Source: Bacteroidales bacterium (GTDB lineage Bacteria > Bacteroidota > Bacteroidia > Bacteroidales > UBA932). Taken from it: a stretch of DNA of 64,000 nucleotides. Made by a program: the position numbers and the translations under genes. The stretch is from assembly GCA_017557535.1 (NCBI GenBank), contig JAFYYM010000075.1, positions 27,057 through 91,056 on the forward strand. The letters are read 5' to 3'. This document shows positions 7,959 through 17,171 of this stretch, piece by piece (within the stretch, counting starts at the first letter, position 1; the number at the start of each line of letters is the position of its first letter). The notes beneath the pieces were generated by a model. The model ran no database searches, was not told the DNA's origin, and worked only from the letters and a program-made list of their open reading frames with translations.

Positions 7959-9104
7959 ATGAGATTCACCACGATAGCGAATGATCCGCATAGCGGGGCA
8001 AGGACAGGAGTCTTCACCACCGGGCACGGTGAGGTCAAGACCCCTATTTTCATGCCTGTCGGCACTGTCGGTTCGGTCAAGGGTGTGTATCACAAGGATT
8101 TGCGTGACGATATTGGTGCCGAGATAATACTCGGGAACACCTATCATCTCTATCTCCGTCCAGGTCTTGAGACTCTCCGGGCGGCGGGAGGACTCCATAA
8201 GTTCGAGTCGTGGGACCGGCCAATCTTGACTGACAGCGGCGGTTTCCAAGTCTTTTCTTTGACTCAGATCCGGAAGATCACGGAGGAAGGCTGCAGGTTC
8301 CAGTCTCATATAGACGGCTCGAGGCATACCTTCACTCCTGAGAATAATGTGGACACCCAGAGGATCATCGGATCAGACATCATGATGGCTCTGGATGAGT
8401 GTTGCCCCGGAGATGCTGATGAGCGATATGCCGCGAGATCGTTGCGGCTGACCCAGGGATGGCTGGAGCGGTATTTCAAGCGTTTTCTGGAGACTGAGCC
8501 TCTTTACGGCTACGATCAGGTGATGTTCCCTATTATCCAGGGCTGTGTATATCCCGATCTTAGGAAACGTGCTGTAGAGCATGCCAGAACCCTGGCCGGA
8601 GACAGTCCGGCTGTGGGTGGATTCGCCATTGGCGGCCTCGCCGTAGGGGAGCCTACGGAGAAAATGTACGAGATGCTGGAACTCGTGTGCCCGATTCTTC
8701 CGGAAGACAAGCCAAGGTATCTCATGGGTGTGGGAACACCGGCGAACATACTGGAGGGGATCGCCAGGGGAGTGGACATGTTCGATTGTGTCATGCCTAC
8801 CCGTAACGGGCGGAATGGGATGCTGTTCACATGGAACGGGATCATGAATATGCGCAACGCGAAATGGGCGGATGATTTCTCGCCTCTCGACCCGGACGGT
8901 ACATCATTTGTTGATAGGGAATACTCCAGAGCATACCTCCACCACCTCTTTGTGGCGAAAGAGATGTTCGCCGCGATGGTCGCGTCAGAGCATAATCTCG
9001 CTTTCTATCTCGACCTTGTACGTCAGGCCAGGTCCCATATAGAGGCGGGAGATTTCTCCTCATGGAAAGAAGCGGCGGTAAAAAGAGTCAGCGCTAGACT
9101 GTAG
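7959..9104 (+). CDS. tgt: queuine tRNA-ribosyltransferase (tRNA-guanine transglycosylase)
   Basis: This 381-residue TIM-barrel enzyme exchanges guanine-34 for a queuosine precursor in tRNAs for Asp, Asn, His and Tyr. Visible signatures are LGNTYHLYLRPG, the catalytic LTDSGGFQVFS, the GGLAVGEP substrate loop and the nucleophile region DCVMPTRNGRNG. The usual zinc site is missing: where most bacterial enzymes have CxCxxC before YSRAYLHH, this one reads GTSFVD, though the later histidine (EHNLAFY) remains. I use the ATG at 7959; a TTG seven codons earlier lies in the promoter box. It is the first gene of a five-gene operon, with lptG starting 3 bases after its stop. Confidence 0.95.
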   Translation: MRFTTIANDPHSGARTGVFTTGHGEVKTPIFMPVGTVGSVKGVYHKDLRDDIGAEIILGNTYHLYLRPGLETLRAAGGLHKFESWDRPILTDSGGFQVFSLTQIRKITEEGCRFQSHIDGSRHTFTPENNVDTQRIIGSDIMMALDECCPGDADERYAARSLRLTQGWLERYFKRFLETEPLYGYDQVMFPIIQGCVYPDLRKRAVEHARTLAGDSPAVGGFAIGGLAVGEPTEKMYEMLELVCPILPEDKPRYLMGVGTPANILEGIARGVDMFDCVMPTRNGRNGMLFTWNGIMNMRNAKWADDFSPLDPDGTSFVDREYSRAYLHHLFVAKEMFAAMVASEHNLAFYLDLVRQARSHIEAGDFSSWKEAAVKRVSARL

Positions 9105-9107
9105 GAT

Positions 9108-10199
9108 ATGGAACCGATACTGAAGAGGATAGATAGGTATATCATAAAGAAGTTCATCCTGACCTTCTTTATCGCGCTGCTCCTTATCATCGCCATAGTC
9201 ATCATATTCGACATAAGTGAGAAGATCAACCATTTTGTCGAGAATAAGGCTCCGCTGAAAGCCATCATCCTTGATTATTACGTCAACTTCATCCCATATT
9301 TCATGAACATGTTCAGCCCTTTGTTCGTGTTCATAACAGTCATTTTCTTCACTTCCAGGATGGCTGCGGACAGCGAGATAATCGCCATTCTATCGTGTGG
9401 AGTTAGTTACCGTAGGATGATGAGGCCGTATATCATCTCCGCCGCGCTTATCGCCCTTTTATCGCTATCGCTGAGCCTATGGGTGATCCCCCGTTCGAAT
9501 GTCACGAGGCTGAAGTTCGAGACTACCTATGTCAAGCATAGGAACCCGTTCAGTACCAATAATGTACATTATCAGATCGACACGGGGAAGTTTGTCTATG
9601 TAGAGTCTTTCGGGTCATGGAACAACACCGCATACGGCTTCACTCTGGAAGACATCAAGGACAACAAGCTTGTCAGCAAGCTCACGGCTGAGACGGCCGT
9701 ATGGGACAGCACTTCCGGTAGTTGGAGGCTGAACAATTATTTCATAAGGGATTTCACCGAAGGACTTGAGGACCATGTCCGCTCCGGTAGTAAGATAGAC
9801 ACTGTCATCAGCTTGACAGTCACCGACTTCTATCGTAATAAGAATACCGTTGAGACTCTGCCGATCGGGCAGTTGAATAACCTCATCTCGCAGCAGAAAA
9901 TGCGTGGAGACTCCAATGTCATGTACGCCTTGATCGAGAAGCATACCCGTTATGCCTTGCCTTTCTCCGCTTTTATCCTCACCATTATGGGGGCCAGCCT
10001 CTCATCCAGGAAGAGGAGGGGAGGCATCGGTCTCAACATCGGAATAGGAATCGCTTTGAGTTTCACCTATATACTGTTCCTCCGTTTCAGCCAGATGTTC
10101 GTCTATTCAGGGGCTATGATCCCTGTGGTGGCGCTGTGGCTGCCAAATGTGATTTTCGGTGTGGTGGCGGCGTTCCTTTATTCAAGAGCATCCAAATAA
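9108..10199 (+). CDS. LptF/LptG family permease (lipopolysaccharide export)
   Basis: This 363-residue inner-membrane protein of the YjgP/YjgQ family acts with LptB and the periplasmic Lpt bridge to pull LPS from the membrane. It has the expected pattern: an N-terminal transmembrane segment after a basic start (RIDRYIIKKFILTF), two more helices by residue 130, a large periplasmic domain (about 135-270), then three C-terminal helices beginning near residue 280. A conserved SRMAADSEIIAILSCG loop lies after the second helix. Bacteroidetes usually carry single, separated genes of this family, so LptF and LptG are not distinguished. It sits 3 bp after tgt and 10 bp before uraA. Confidence 0.9.
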   Translation: MEPILKRIDRYIIKKFILTFFIALLLIIAIVIIFDISEKINHFVENKAPLKAIILDYYVNFIPYFMNMFSPLFVFITVIFFTSRMAADSEIIAILSCGVSYRRMMRPYIISAALIALLSLSLSLWVIPRSNVTRLKFETTYVKHRNPFSTNNVHYQIDTGKFVYVESFGSWNNTAYGFTLEDIKDNKLVSKLTAETAVWDSTSGSWRLNNYFIRDFTEGLEDHVRSGSKIDTVISLTVTDFYRNKNTVETLPIGQLNNLISQQKMRGDSNVMYALIEKHTRYALPFSAFILTIMGASLSSRKRRGGIGLNIGIGIALSFTYILFLRFSQMFVYSGAMIPVVALWLPNVIFGVVAAFLYSRASK

Positions 10200-10209
10200 C
10201 TGGTTTAAT

Positions 10210-11439
10210 ATGGCAACCCAATCCTTAACTCCACTGAAGCGTACGATAGTAGGCATTCAGTTCATGTTCGTGGCTTTCGGATCCACAGTCCTGGTTCCCC
10301 TGCTTGTCGGTTTCGACCCGGCCATCGCGCTGCTAGCCGCCGGTCTGGGAACTTTGTTGTTCCATGGTGTCACCAAGGGAAAAGTACCCATCTATTTGGG
10401 AAGCAGTTTCGCTTTCATCGCTCCGATTGTAAAGGCTACTGAGCTTTACGGAATGCCCGGAATGTTCTGCGGTCTTGTGGCCGTGGGAGTGGTTTATCTC
10501 CTGATGAGTTTGCTGGTCAAGTTGTTCGGTATCAGCTTCATCAAAAAGCTTTTCCCTCCCATTGTGATTGGTCCTGTCATCATTCTGATCGGTCTTTCGC
10601 TTGCCGGAACAGGAGTGAACATGGCCAGCCAGAACTGGGTGTTGGCGATCATCTCCCTTCTTGTGGCGATCGCCTGCTCGATCTGGGGTAAGGGCCTCAT
10701 CAAGCTTATTCCGGTCTTTTTCGGCGCTATCGCCGGATATATCGCCGCTGTCATATTCTATCGCTCCGGGATGGATTTCTCCCCGCTGGCTCAGGCCAAG
10801 TGGTTCGCCCTGCCTCATTTCATAAAGATGAGCTTCTCATGGCAGGCCATTATCTTCATGGCTCCTGTCGCTATCGCTCCAATCATCGAGCATGTCGGTG
10901 ACATCTACGCCATCAGTGAGATCGCGGGGAAAGACTTCATCAAGGATCCGGGACTGCACCGCACCATGATGGGAGACGGTCTCGCATGTATGCTGGCCGC
11001 CTTCTTGGGTGGAGCGCCTGTCACCACTTATTCCGAGGTCACCGGTGCTGTTTCTCTCACTAAGGTCACAGATCCTTCCTGCATGAGGATAGCTGCCCTG
11101 TCGGCTATTATCGTCTCCCTTATCGGAAAGGTCGGAGCCGCGATCCAGACAATACCTACCGCGGTACTCGGCGGCATCATGCTCCTCCTCTTCGGAAGCA
11201 TCGCGGCAGTGGGTATCAATAATATGGTCAAAGCCAAGATTGACATGAACAAGACCCGCAACCTGATCATCGCCTCTCTTGTCCTCACTATCGGTATCGG
11301 TGGAGCTATCATCAGTTTCGGCAAGTTCTCACTCGCAGGCATAGGTCTAGCCTCTCTCGTGGGTGTTATCCTTAACCTCATTATCCCAGATAAGGATAAG
11401 GTTGAGGAACCTGTTCAGGCAGTGGAAGAAACAGAATAG
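10210..11439 (+). CDS. uracil/xanthine permease (nucleobase:cation symporter-2 family)
   Basis: This 409-residue membrane protein with many hydrophobic helices belongs to the UraA/PurA (NCS2) family. Family hallmarks are [14 protein letters not shown] near residue 65, the [15 protein letters not shown] helix with its conserved substrate-binding glutamate, and [20 protein letters not shown]. The composition is closer to the uracil branch, but xanthine transport cannot be excluded. The longer open frame starting at 10159 overlaps lptG and is rejected in favour of the ATG at 10210. The dut gene begins 2 bp after its stop, putting pyrimidine uptake beside pyrimidine nucleotide hygiene. Confidence 0.9.
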   Translation: MATQSLTPLKRTIVGIQFMFVAFGSTVLVPLLVGFDPAIALLAAGLGTLLFHGVTKGKVPIYLGSSFAFIAPIVKATELYGMPGMFCGLVAVGVVYLLMSLLVKLFGISFIKKLFPPIVIGPVIILIGLSLAGTGVNMASQNWVLAIISLLVAIACSIWGKGLIKLIPVFFGAIAGYIAAVIFYRSGMDFSPLAQAKWFALPHFIKMSFSWQAIIFMAPVAIAPIIEHVGDIYAISEIAGKDFIKDPGLHRTMMGDGLACMLAAFLGGAPVTTYSEVTGAVSLTKVTDPSCMRIAALSAIIVSLIGKVGAAIQTIPTAVLGGIMLLLFGSIAAVGINNMVKAKIDMNKTRNLIIASLVLTIGIGGAIISFGKFSLAGIGLASLVGVILNLIIPDKDKVEEPVQAVEETE

Positions 11440-11441
11440 TC

Positions 11442-11879
11442 ATGTTGAAGGTCAAGATTGTCAACAAGAGCAAGTGGCCTGATCCGTTCTATGCCACAGA
11501 GGCATCCGCCGGTATGGATTTGAGGGCGAATATCGATGAGCCGATCACCCTCAATCCATTAGACCGGGTTCTCGTCCCCACCGGGATATTCATTGAGCTT
11601 CCGGTAGGTTATGAGGCCCAGATTCGTCCCCGTAGCGGTTTGGCCACCAAGAAAGGGATAACGGTCATCAATTCTCCCGGGACTGTTGACGCTGATTTCC
11701 GAGGTGAGCTGCGGACATCTCTTGTCAATCTCTCCAACGAGCCTTTCGAGCTTGTTCCTGGGGAGAGGATAGCGCAGATGGTTGTTGCCCGTCATGAGAG
11801 GGTCGAGTGGGAGGATGTCGAGTTCCTCTCTGAGACCGAAAGAGGAGCCGGAGGCTGGGGAAGTACCGGAAGCAAGTAG
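11442..11879 (+). CDS. dut: deoxyuridine 5'-triphosphate nucleotidohydrolase (dUTPase)
   Basis: This 145-residue enzyme of the homotrimeric dUTPase family hydrolyses dUTP to dUMP, preventing uracil incorporation into DNA and supplying dTMP synthesis. All five motifs are visible: AGMDLRA, the PRSGLA block, the [10 protein letters not shown] loop with the catalytic aspartate, the RIAQMVV strand, and the C-terminal glycine-rich [11 protein letters not shown] arm that closes over the active site. Length is standard. It lies between uraA and murF with gaps of 2 and 8 bases, so it is clearly co-transcribed. Confidence 0.97.
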   Translation: MLKVKIVNKSKWPDPFYATEASAGMDLRANIDEPITLNPLDRVLVPTGIFIELPVGYEAQIRPRSGLATKKGITVINSPGTVDADFRGELRTSLVNLSNEPFELVPGERIAQMVVARHERVEWEDVEFLSETERGAGGWGSTGSK

Positions 11880-11887
11880 ATTCAGTG

Positions 11888-13213
11888 ATGGATATCCAGA
11901 AATTATATTCTCTGTTTAAGGAATGTTCCCGCGTCACGACTGATAGCAGGAACATCTCAGGAGGTGAGCTTTTCATAGCGTTGATAGGAGAGAATTTCAA
12001 CGGGAACGAATTCGCCCTTAAAGCGCTCGAGGCTGGGGCGAAGTATGCGGTTGTGGACCAGGAATCCACCGCCGCTGTTTCCGGGGATGAAAGGATCATA
12101 CCTGTCCCGGATACTCTTGTGGCCCTTCAGGCTCTTGGCCGTCATCATAGGGAGAATACCTTTGTTAATGGTAAACGGCTGACTGTCATAGGGTTGACCG
12201 GGACAAATGGAAAGACTACCACGAAAGAGCTGATCACTCTTGTGCTCTCCGCGAAATACAATGTGACGGCGACCCGCGGTAATCTCAACAACGATATCGG
12301 TGTGCCCTTGTCCTTGCTTACCATTGATGATAAAACCGAGCTGGCGGTCATTGAGATGGGGGCAAACCATCCGGACGATATCTCCAGACTCGTGGGAGTC
12401 AGTGAGCCTGACTTCGGGCTCATAACTAATGTCGGCAGGGCTCATTTGCTGGGGTTCGGGAGTTTTGAGGGAGTGAAAAAGGCAAAGGGACAGTTATATG
12501 ACTATCTCGCCGCTCACGGAGGACGGGCTTTTGTCAATACAGACGATCCTGACCTTACCGCCATGGCTGCTGATCGCTGGCCATCGGGAGATTTTATTCC
12601 TTATGGACTGTCCATGATGAAAGCGAAGACCCTTCCTTCCAGCGCCGAGCATCCATTCCTTATGATGAGGCTTCCGGGAGGTCTGGTCATTGAGACCCAT
12701 CTTGCCGGGGCATATAACGCCACAAACGTCGTTGCGGCATTGGCGGTAGGTCTCCATTTCGGTGTTTCACTCGAGGAAGGAATCAAGGCGATCGAGGGAT
12801 ATATTCCCAAGAATAACCGTTCCCAGATGGAGAAGACCGAAAGGAATATCCTGATTGAAGACGCCTATAATGCCAACCCCACCAGCATGGCAGCCGCATT
12901 GGATAATCTTGTCCAGGTTGAGGCTGACCGAAAGGTGGCTTTGCTTGGGGATATGCGTGAGCTTGGGGAAGAGTCCTTGGCAGAGCATCAGAAGGTTCTC
13001 GCCCAAGTGTTGTCCATGGGACTGGATTTCGTTTGCCTGGTAGGTGAAGAGTTCAGGAAAGCTTTGATAGGCAGAGAGAAGGACAACGTGTTCTGGTTCG
13101 CTGATTCCGAGCGACTGGCCGCTTGGCTAAGGGATAATCCGGTCAGCGGGGCAACGATCCTTGTCAAGGGGTCGAGGGGAATCCAGATGGAGAAGGCTCT
13201 TCCAGAGTTGTAG
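11888..13213 (+). CDS. murF: UDP-N-acetylmuramoyl-tripeptide--D-alanyl-D-alanine ligase
   Basis: This 441-residue Mur ligase adds D-Ala-D-Ala to the peptidoglycan precursor in the cytoplasm. The N-terminal substrate domain carries the TTDSRNI motif. The central ATPase domain has the P-loop GLTGTNGKTTT and the EMGANHPDDI block specific to MurF. The C-terminal domain holds YNANPTSM and LGDMRELG. I start at the ATG at 11888, one codon after a GTG. The last 50 bases overlap the 3' end of the convergent PAP2 gene. It closes the tgt-lptG-uraA-dut-murF run, and I see no clear terminator. Confidence 0.96.
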   Translation: MDIQKLYSLFKECSRVTTDSRNISGGELFIALIGENFNGNEFALKALEAGAKYAVVDQESTAAVSGDERIIPVPDTLVALQALGRHHRENTFVNGKRLTVIGLTGTNGKTTTKELITLVLSAKYNVTATRGNLNNDIGVPLSLLTIDDKTELAVIEMGANHPDDISRLVGVSEPDFGLITNVGRAHLLGFGSFEGVKKAKGQLYDYLAAHGGRAFVNTDDPDLTAMAADRWPSGDFIPYGLSMMKAKTLPSSAEHPFLMMRLPGGLVIETHLAGAYNATNVVAALAVGLHFGVSLEEGIKAIEGYIPKNNRSQMEKTERNILIEDAYNANPTSMAAALDNLVQVEADRKVALLGDMRELGEESLAEHQKVLAQVLSMGLDFVCLVGEEFRKALIGREKDNVFWFADSERLAAWLRDNPVSGATILVKGSRGIQMEKALPEL

Positions 13214-13820
13214 GAGAGGATATCCTGTCGATATATTTCCTGATTATCAGGTTTGATAGGCTGCCGATGAGGTAGCCTATCATTATTCCTATCAAGGCTC
13301 CAACGATGACATCTCCAAGGTAATGCTTCCCGACAAAAACCCGACTTATAGAAACCAGGGTCGCCCACGTTATAATCCCTTTGCTGAAAGCGCTGTAAGA
13401 GTGCGTCTTATCATTGGATAAGCCAAGTATCATACAGACCGCGAACGAGAAGGCGTTCGCAGCGTGTGCGGAGAAGAATCCGAAGAAACCGCCTCTTTTC
13501 TCAAGCACGTTCAACCCTCCCTCCAGCATGGGGAATGAGTAGCATGGGCGCAGCCTTGAGACCGAGTGCTTCACGAGGTTAGAGATTTGGTCGCACATGC
13601 CAAAAGCTAAAGCGGCGGAAGCGAGTACAATCAGGGCTTTCTTCCATCCCAGCATCTTGAACAGGAAAACAGCGCAAAGGATGTACGCCGGAATCCATAA
13701 TTTGATGTCCGACATCATTGTCCAGAAACTGTCACTCCATGGGGTGCTCCAGCTATTTATGGCCAGAGTAAGTTCCTGATCAGTCTGGTGCAGGGTACCT
13801 ATGACTGAAGCGCTGACCAT
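13164..13820 (-). CDS. PAP2-family membrane phosphatase
   Basis: This 218-residue membrane protein has the three-part PAP2/acid phosphatase signature: a Lys-x6-Arg-Pro motif (KHSVSRLRP), a Ser-x-His motif ([10 protein letters not shown]) and Ser-Arg-x5-His-x3-Asp ([12 protein letters not shown]), which together form the phosphohistidine active site. Several hydrophobic helices flank these. Likely substrates are undecaprenyl pyrophosphate or phosphatidylglycerol-phosphate type lipids at the inner membrane, but I cannot choose. It overlaps the obgE stop by 22 bases and so is the last gene of the hpt/adk-GH88-obgE-pap2 row. Its tail ([13 protein letters not shown]) overlaps murF and looks unconserved. 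Confidence 0.88.
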   Translation of the reverse strand: MVSASVIGTLHQTDQELTLAINSWSTPWSDSFWTMMSDIKLWIPAYILCAVFLFKMLGWKKALIVLASAALAFGMCDQISNLVKHSVSRLRPCYSFPMLEGGLNVLEKRGGFFGFFSAHAANAFSFAVCMILGLSNDKTHSYSAFSKGIITWATLVSISRVFVGKHYLGDVIVGALIGIMIGYLIGSLSNLIIRKYIDRISSPTTLEEPSPSGFPSTP

Positions 13821-14791
13821 AACATGTCCTTGAGCTCTTTCAGTCCTTCTCCGGAGACAGATGAGATGAATATGTGAGGGATACCTTCGGGGAGGCTGGG
13901 CTCAATCTCAGACTCTATCTTCTTGTCAATGAGGTCACATTTTGTGATGGCCAGAACCCTCTCTTTATCAAGTAGTTCGGGATTATATTCCTCGAGCTCG
14001 TTAAGCAGGGTCCGGTATCCGGCGGCTATGTCATCCTCCTCTGCGGAGACCATGAAGAGAAGCACTGAGTTGCGCTCGATATGCCTTAAAAACCTTATGC
14101 CTATTCCTTTACCCTCATGGGCACCCTCGATGATTCCGGGGATGTCGGCCATGACGAAGGACTTGTCGTCATAATACTTGACTATTCCCAGATTGGGCTC
14201 CAGAGTCGTGAAAGCGTAGTTGGCGATTTTGGGTTTGGCTGCTGTGATAGCGGCGAGAAGGGTAGACTTTCCGGCGTTAGGGAAGCCCACGAGGCCTACG
14301 TCCGCAAGGAGTTTAAGCTCGAGGATAAACCAACCTTCTTCCCCTTCCTCACCTGGCTGGGCATATCGCGGGGTCTGGTTTGTGGCGGTTTTGAAATTGT
14401 TGTTGCCCAGACCTCCACGGCCACCCTTGCAGAGTATCCTCTCCTCGCCAGGTTCCATCATCTCAAACAGAACCTCCTCAGTCTCAGCGTCTTTCGCCAC
14501 TGTTCCAACGGGGACCTCCAGTATTATGTCTTGTCCGTTCTTTCCTGTCCTGAGTCCTCCCTCACCGTTTCCGCCGTTATCCGCTTTCACGTGTTTGCGG
14601 TATTTCAGATGGATCAATGTCCAAAACTGGGGATTCGCCTTCAAGATGATATGACCACCACGGCCACCATCACCGCCGTCAGGTCCGCCCTTCGGAACGT
14701 ACTTGGCCCTGTGAAGATGCATAGAACCAGCTCCACCGTGTCCCGAGGCGCAATATATCTTGACGTAGTCTATGAAGTTGCTGTCAGCCAT
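13799..14791 (-). CDS. obgE: Obg-family GTPase ObgE/CgtA
   Basis: This 330-residue ribosome-associated GTPase is needed for 50S assembly and links growth to nutrient state. Residues 1-157 form the glycine-rich Obg fold ([30 protein letters not shown]). The G domain follows with GFPNAGKST (G1), [14 protein letters not shown] (G3) and TKCDLID (G4). It ends at about residue 330, without the long C-terminal OCT domain of some homologues, as is common in Bacteroidetes. It begins 18 bp after the GH88-type gene and overlaps the PAP2 gene downstream. Confidence 0.96.
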   Translation of the reverse strand: MADSNFIDYVKIYCASGHGGAGSMHLHRAKYVPKGGPDGGDGGRGGHIILKANPQFWTLIHLKYRKHVKADNGGNGEGGLRTGKNGQDIILEVPVGTVAKDAETEEVLFEMMEPGEERILCKGGRGGLGNNNFKTATNQTPRYAQPGEEGEEGWFILELKLLADVGLVGFPNAGKSTLLAAITAAKPKIANYAFTTLEPNLGIVKYYDDKSFVMADIPGIIEGAHEGKGIGIRFLRHIERNSVLLFMVSAEEDDIAAGYRTLLNELEEYNPELLDKERVLAITKCDLIDKKIESEIEPSLPEGIPHIFISSVSGEGLKELKDMLWSALQS

Positions 14792-14809
14792 TACAAATCA
14801 TTTGGTTGT

Positions 14810-17149
14810 TTACATCGCGTGGTCGAGGCCTACATCGACTCCGTTCCATGCTTTGCGTGAGGTCCAGTCCCGGGCTGGGGCGCTCCAGAATGGATCTTTG
14901 GCCGGGAGACCTAATGGCAGGAAAGCTGTCGTGCAGAGGTATAAGCTACCAGTATTGATGTAGGTTTCTCCCATTTGTATTTGAGATCCTGAGTATCCGA
15001 CTCTTAGCCAGCCGTCTCCATCAAATGTCCCCGGTGCGGATATCTGGCGCGAGATTATCGCTGTGAGGCCGCACCTGACTTGCGCTGGACTCAGATTATC
15101 AGGGAGCAGATGATGCAAAGCGGCATCCGCAAGGGCATGGAATGAACCGAAACGGTAGGCGATTGAGCGTCCGATCACCGGATATGTGCCCTCGGGCGAG
15201 ATCATCCTCTCAAGCTCGGCGGCGAAACGTCCCAGTCGTTTCTCTTGTTCAGGCAGGAAGTCGGCGCCGTCGATTCCATGCTTGTCCATAACTCTCAGGA
15301 CATCTGTCAGCATAGGATGGATAACAAGGCTGTTGTAGTAGTCGAAATGGAAGTCCTTTCCGTCGCCATACCAGGCGTCACCTTTGTACCAGTCGTCCCT
15401 AAAGCGTTTGACACCATACAGGAGCCTGTCCTTGTCGTATTCACCGGTAAACTCAAGAAGGGCGGCTTCGACTGTGGAGGCGAAAAGGAGCCAGTTGTTC
15501 TCACCGGGAATAGTTTCCCTGGAGCGTTTCCATTCCTCCACAAGTCTCTTTTTCGTCTTTTTATCCAGTCGGCCCCAGATCTGGGTGGGCGCTCTCAAGA
15601 CTCCCTCAGCAAGGAAAGCGGCGTCCACAAGAGCTTGTGGTCCCGACTTCTTGCCGAATGTCAGAAAATCGGGGGAGGAAGGATTCACGGCGTTTCCCAA
15701 GCCTTTGAGAGTCAACTTAATATAGTGCTCTCTCAACTGACCCTCTTCAGTGCTGTCAGGGCCAAGCTCAAGCCATGGGGCAATGCCGCAGATTGTCCTG
15801 CCGACTGCCTCCAGATATGACACGTCCTGATGACCAGGCTGTGTGTTTCTGGTCTCATACGGCATATTCCCGCGAAGTGTTCCGGCCGCGAGGTTCGAGA
15901 TAACGGGATCCGCCACCTTAACCAACGCATCGACCCAGACCTTTCTGTCGGCGATTCCGTCCGGACGCTCTAGAAGCTTTTTCAGACGCCGAAGCGCCTC
16001 GATATAGTAATAGTCGGCATATGTCAAAGGAACATCCACTTCTGACTTGCCCGGAAGACTTCCCACACTGTGTTTCAAGATGAATCCTCCTTGCTCCCCA
16101 GGCTCGGCCAAGAACTCGGGGGAACTCAGGGTACGCAGCTGTTGGATAGCGAGTTCCAACCATCCGGCCGATTCCGGGCCAGGATCCAACTGGCTTAATT
16201 CGATAAGCGCGGAGGCCATGATGGCTCCAGCTGACGCGTCCCTTTGGGTGTCTGGGGCTCCCGGGGCGTTGTAATCCCAGCAGGGGATCTTGTCCTTTGG
16301 CAGGTTAGGATGACTTGAAAGGAATCGGGCGATCTTCCTGGCCTGCTCAAGGAACACAGGATCAAGTGTTTCCCGATACATCATAGTGTAGCCGTAGAGG
16401 CCCCAGGCTTGGCCTCTTGCCCAAGCGCTTTCATCAGAATACCCCTGTGCGGTATTCTTGACCTGCACACCACCGCCTACCGGGTCATAAGAGACCACGT
16501 GCCAGGTTGAGGCATCCTCGCGGAAATGATTCTTGATAGTGGTTTTTCCATGTTGCACCGCGGCATCCGCATAATGCCGATCCCCGAACATCTTGCTGCA
16601 GAAGCACAGCATCTCGAGGTTCATCATATTGTCTATGATAACGGGATACTTCCACTTAGCGTTTTCATTCCAGGATTTCATCACGCCCAGGAAGGGATTC
16701 CACCTTGTCATAAGGCTGTCAGTCCCTTCATGTATCACCTCAAGATAGTGAGGGTCTCCGGTCAGCCGGTAGCCTTGTCCGAAACTGGACATCAGCATGA
16801 AGCCTAGGTCGTGTGTATTAGTCAGTTTCTTTGCCGGCTCAACACGCTCAGTGTAGATCCGGGCATATTCCTTGAACTCCGGTTTCCCTGTCTCCTCGTA
16901 AAGCATCCAAAGAACCCCGGGAAAGAAGCCCGAGACCCAACCACTATAACCGGTGGTCTTAAGGGTGCCGTTCTCGAAGGTGCGAGGCAGGGCCGCTTTA
17001 TCGTCCTGGAGGTTGCGTGCGAGTATCAACGACTGCCCGGATGCCCTTTCGAGCCCCCGTTCGATCATCTTTTGTAGCGGCTCCTGCGCGGCCGCTGGCG
17101 TGAAAAGAACTATCAGGGTCAGCAAGACCACACAGAAGCGTCTAGCCAT
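14810..17149 (-). CDS. secreted two-domain enzyme: GH88-like unsaturated glucuronyl hydrolase plus DUF2264 domain
   Basis: This 779-residue protein starts with a signal peptide cleaved near AAAQ (about residue 22). Residues 25-395 resemble GH88/GH105 unsaturated uronyl hydrolases: an (alpha/alpha)6 barrel with ARGQAWGLYGY and candidate catalytic aspartates at Asp114 (NTHDLG) and Asp173 (IIDNMMNLEM). Residues 400-775 match DUF2264, a second alpha/alpha barrel; from memory, some members of that family are placed in a glucuronidase glycoside hydrolase family (GH154). A role in trimming uronic-acid-containing glycans after lyase cleavage is inferred. It is lodged with short gaps (22 and 18 bp) between hpt/adk and obgE, an unexpected place for a polysaccharide enzyme. 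Confidence 0.82.
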   Translation of the reverse strand: MARRFCVVLLTLIVLFTPAAAQEPLQKMIERGLERASGQSLILARNLQDDKAALPRTFENGTLKTTGYSGWVSGFFPGVLWMLYEETGKPEFKEYARIYTERVEPAKKLTNTHDLGFMLMSSFGQGYRLTGDPHYLEVIHEGTDSLMTRWNPFLGVMKSWNENAKWKYPVIIDNMMNLEMLCFCSKMFGDRHYADAAVQHGKTTIKNHFREDASTWHVVSYDPVGGGVQVKNTAQGYSDESAWARGQAWGLYGYTMMYRETLDPVFLEQARKIARFLSSHPNLPKDKIPCWDYNAPGAPDTQRDASAGAIMASALIELSQLDPGPESAGWLELAIQQLRTLSSPEFLAEPGEQGGFILKHSVGSLPGKSEVDVPLTYADYYYIEALRRLKKLLERPDGIADRKVWVDALVKVADPVISNLAAGTLRGNMPYETRNTQPGHQDVSYLEAVGRTICGIAPWLELGPDSTEEGQLREHYIKLTLKGLGNAVNPSSPDFLTFGKKSGPQALVDAAFLAEGVLRAPTQIWGRLDKKTKKRLVEEWKRSRETIPGENNWLLFASTVEAALLEFTGEYDKDRLLYGVKRFRDDWYKGDAWYGDGKDFHFDYYNSLVIHPMLTDVLRVMDKHGIDGADFLPEQEKRLGRFAAELERMISPEGTYPVIGRSIAYRFGSFHALADAALHHLLPDNLSPAQVRCGLTAIISRQISAPGTFDGDGWLRVGYSGSQIQMGETYINTGSLYLCTTAFLPLGLPAKDPFWSAPARDWTSRKAWNGVDVGLDHAM

Positions 17150-17171
17150 AAATGCTTGGTTTGTGATGGTT

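Noticed and set aside
10159-10209. Upstream extension of the uracil permease over the lptG 3' end
   Set aside because: The added residues are not hydrophobic or family-like, and the ATG at 10210 begins at the conserved part.
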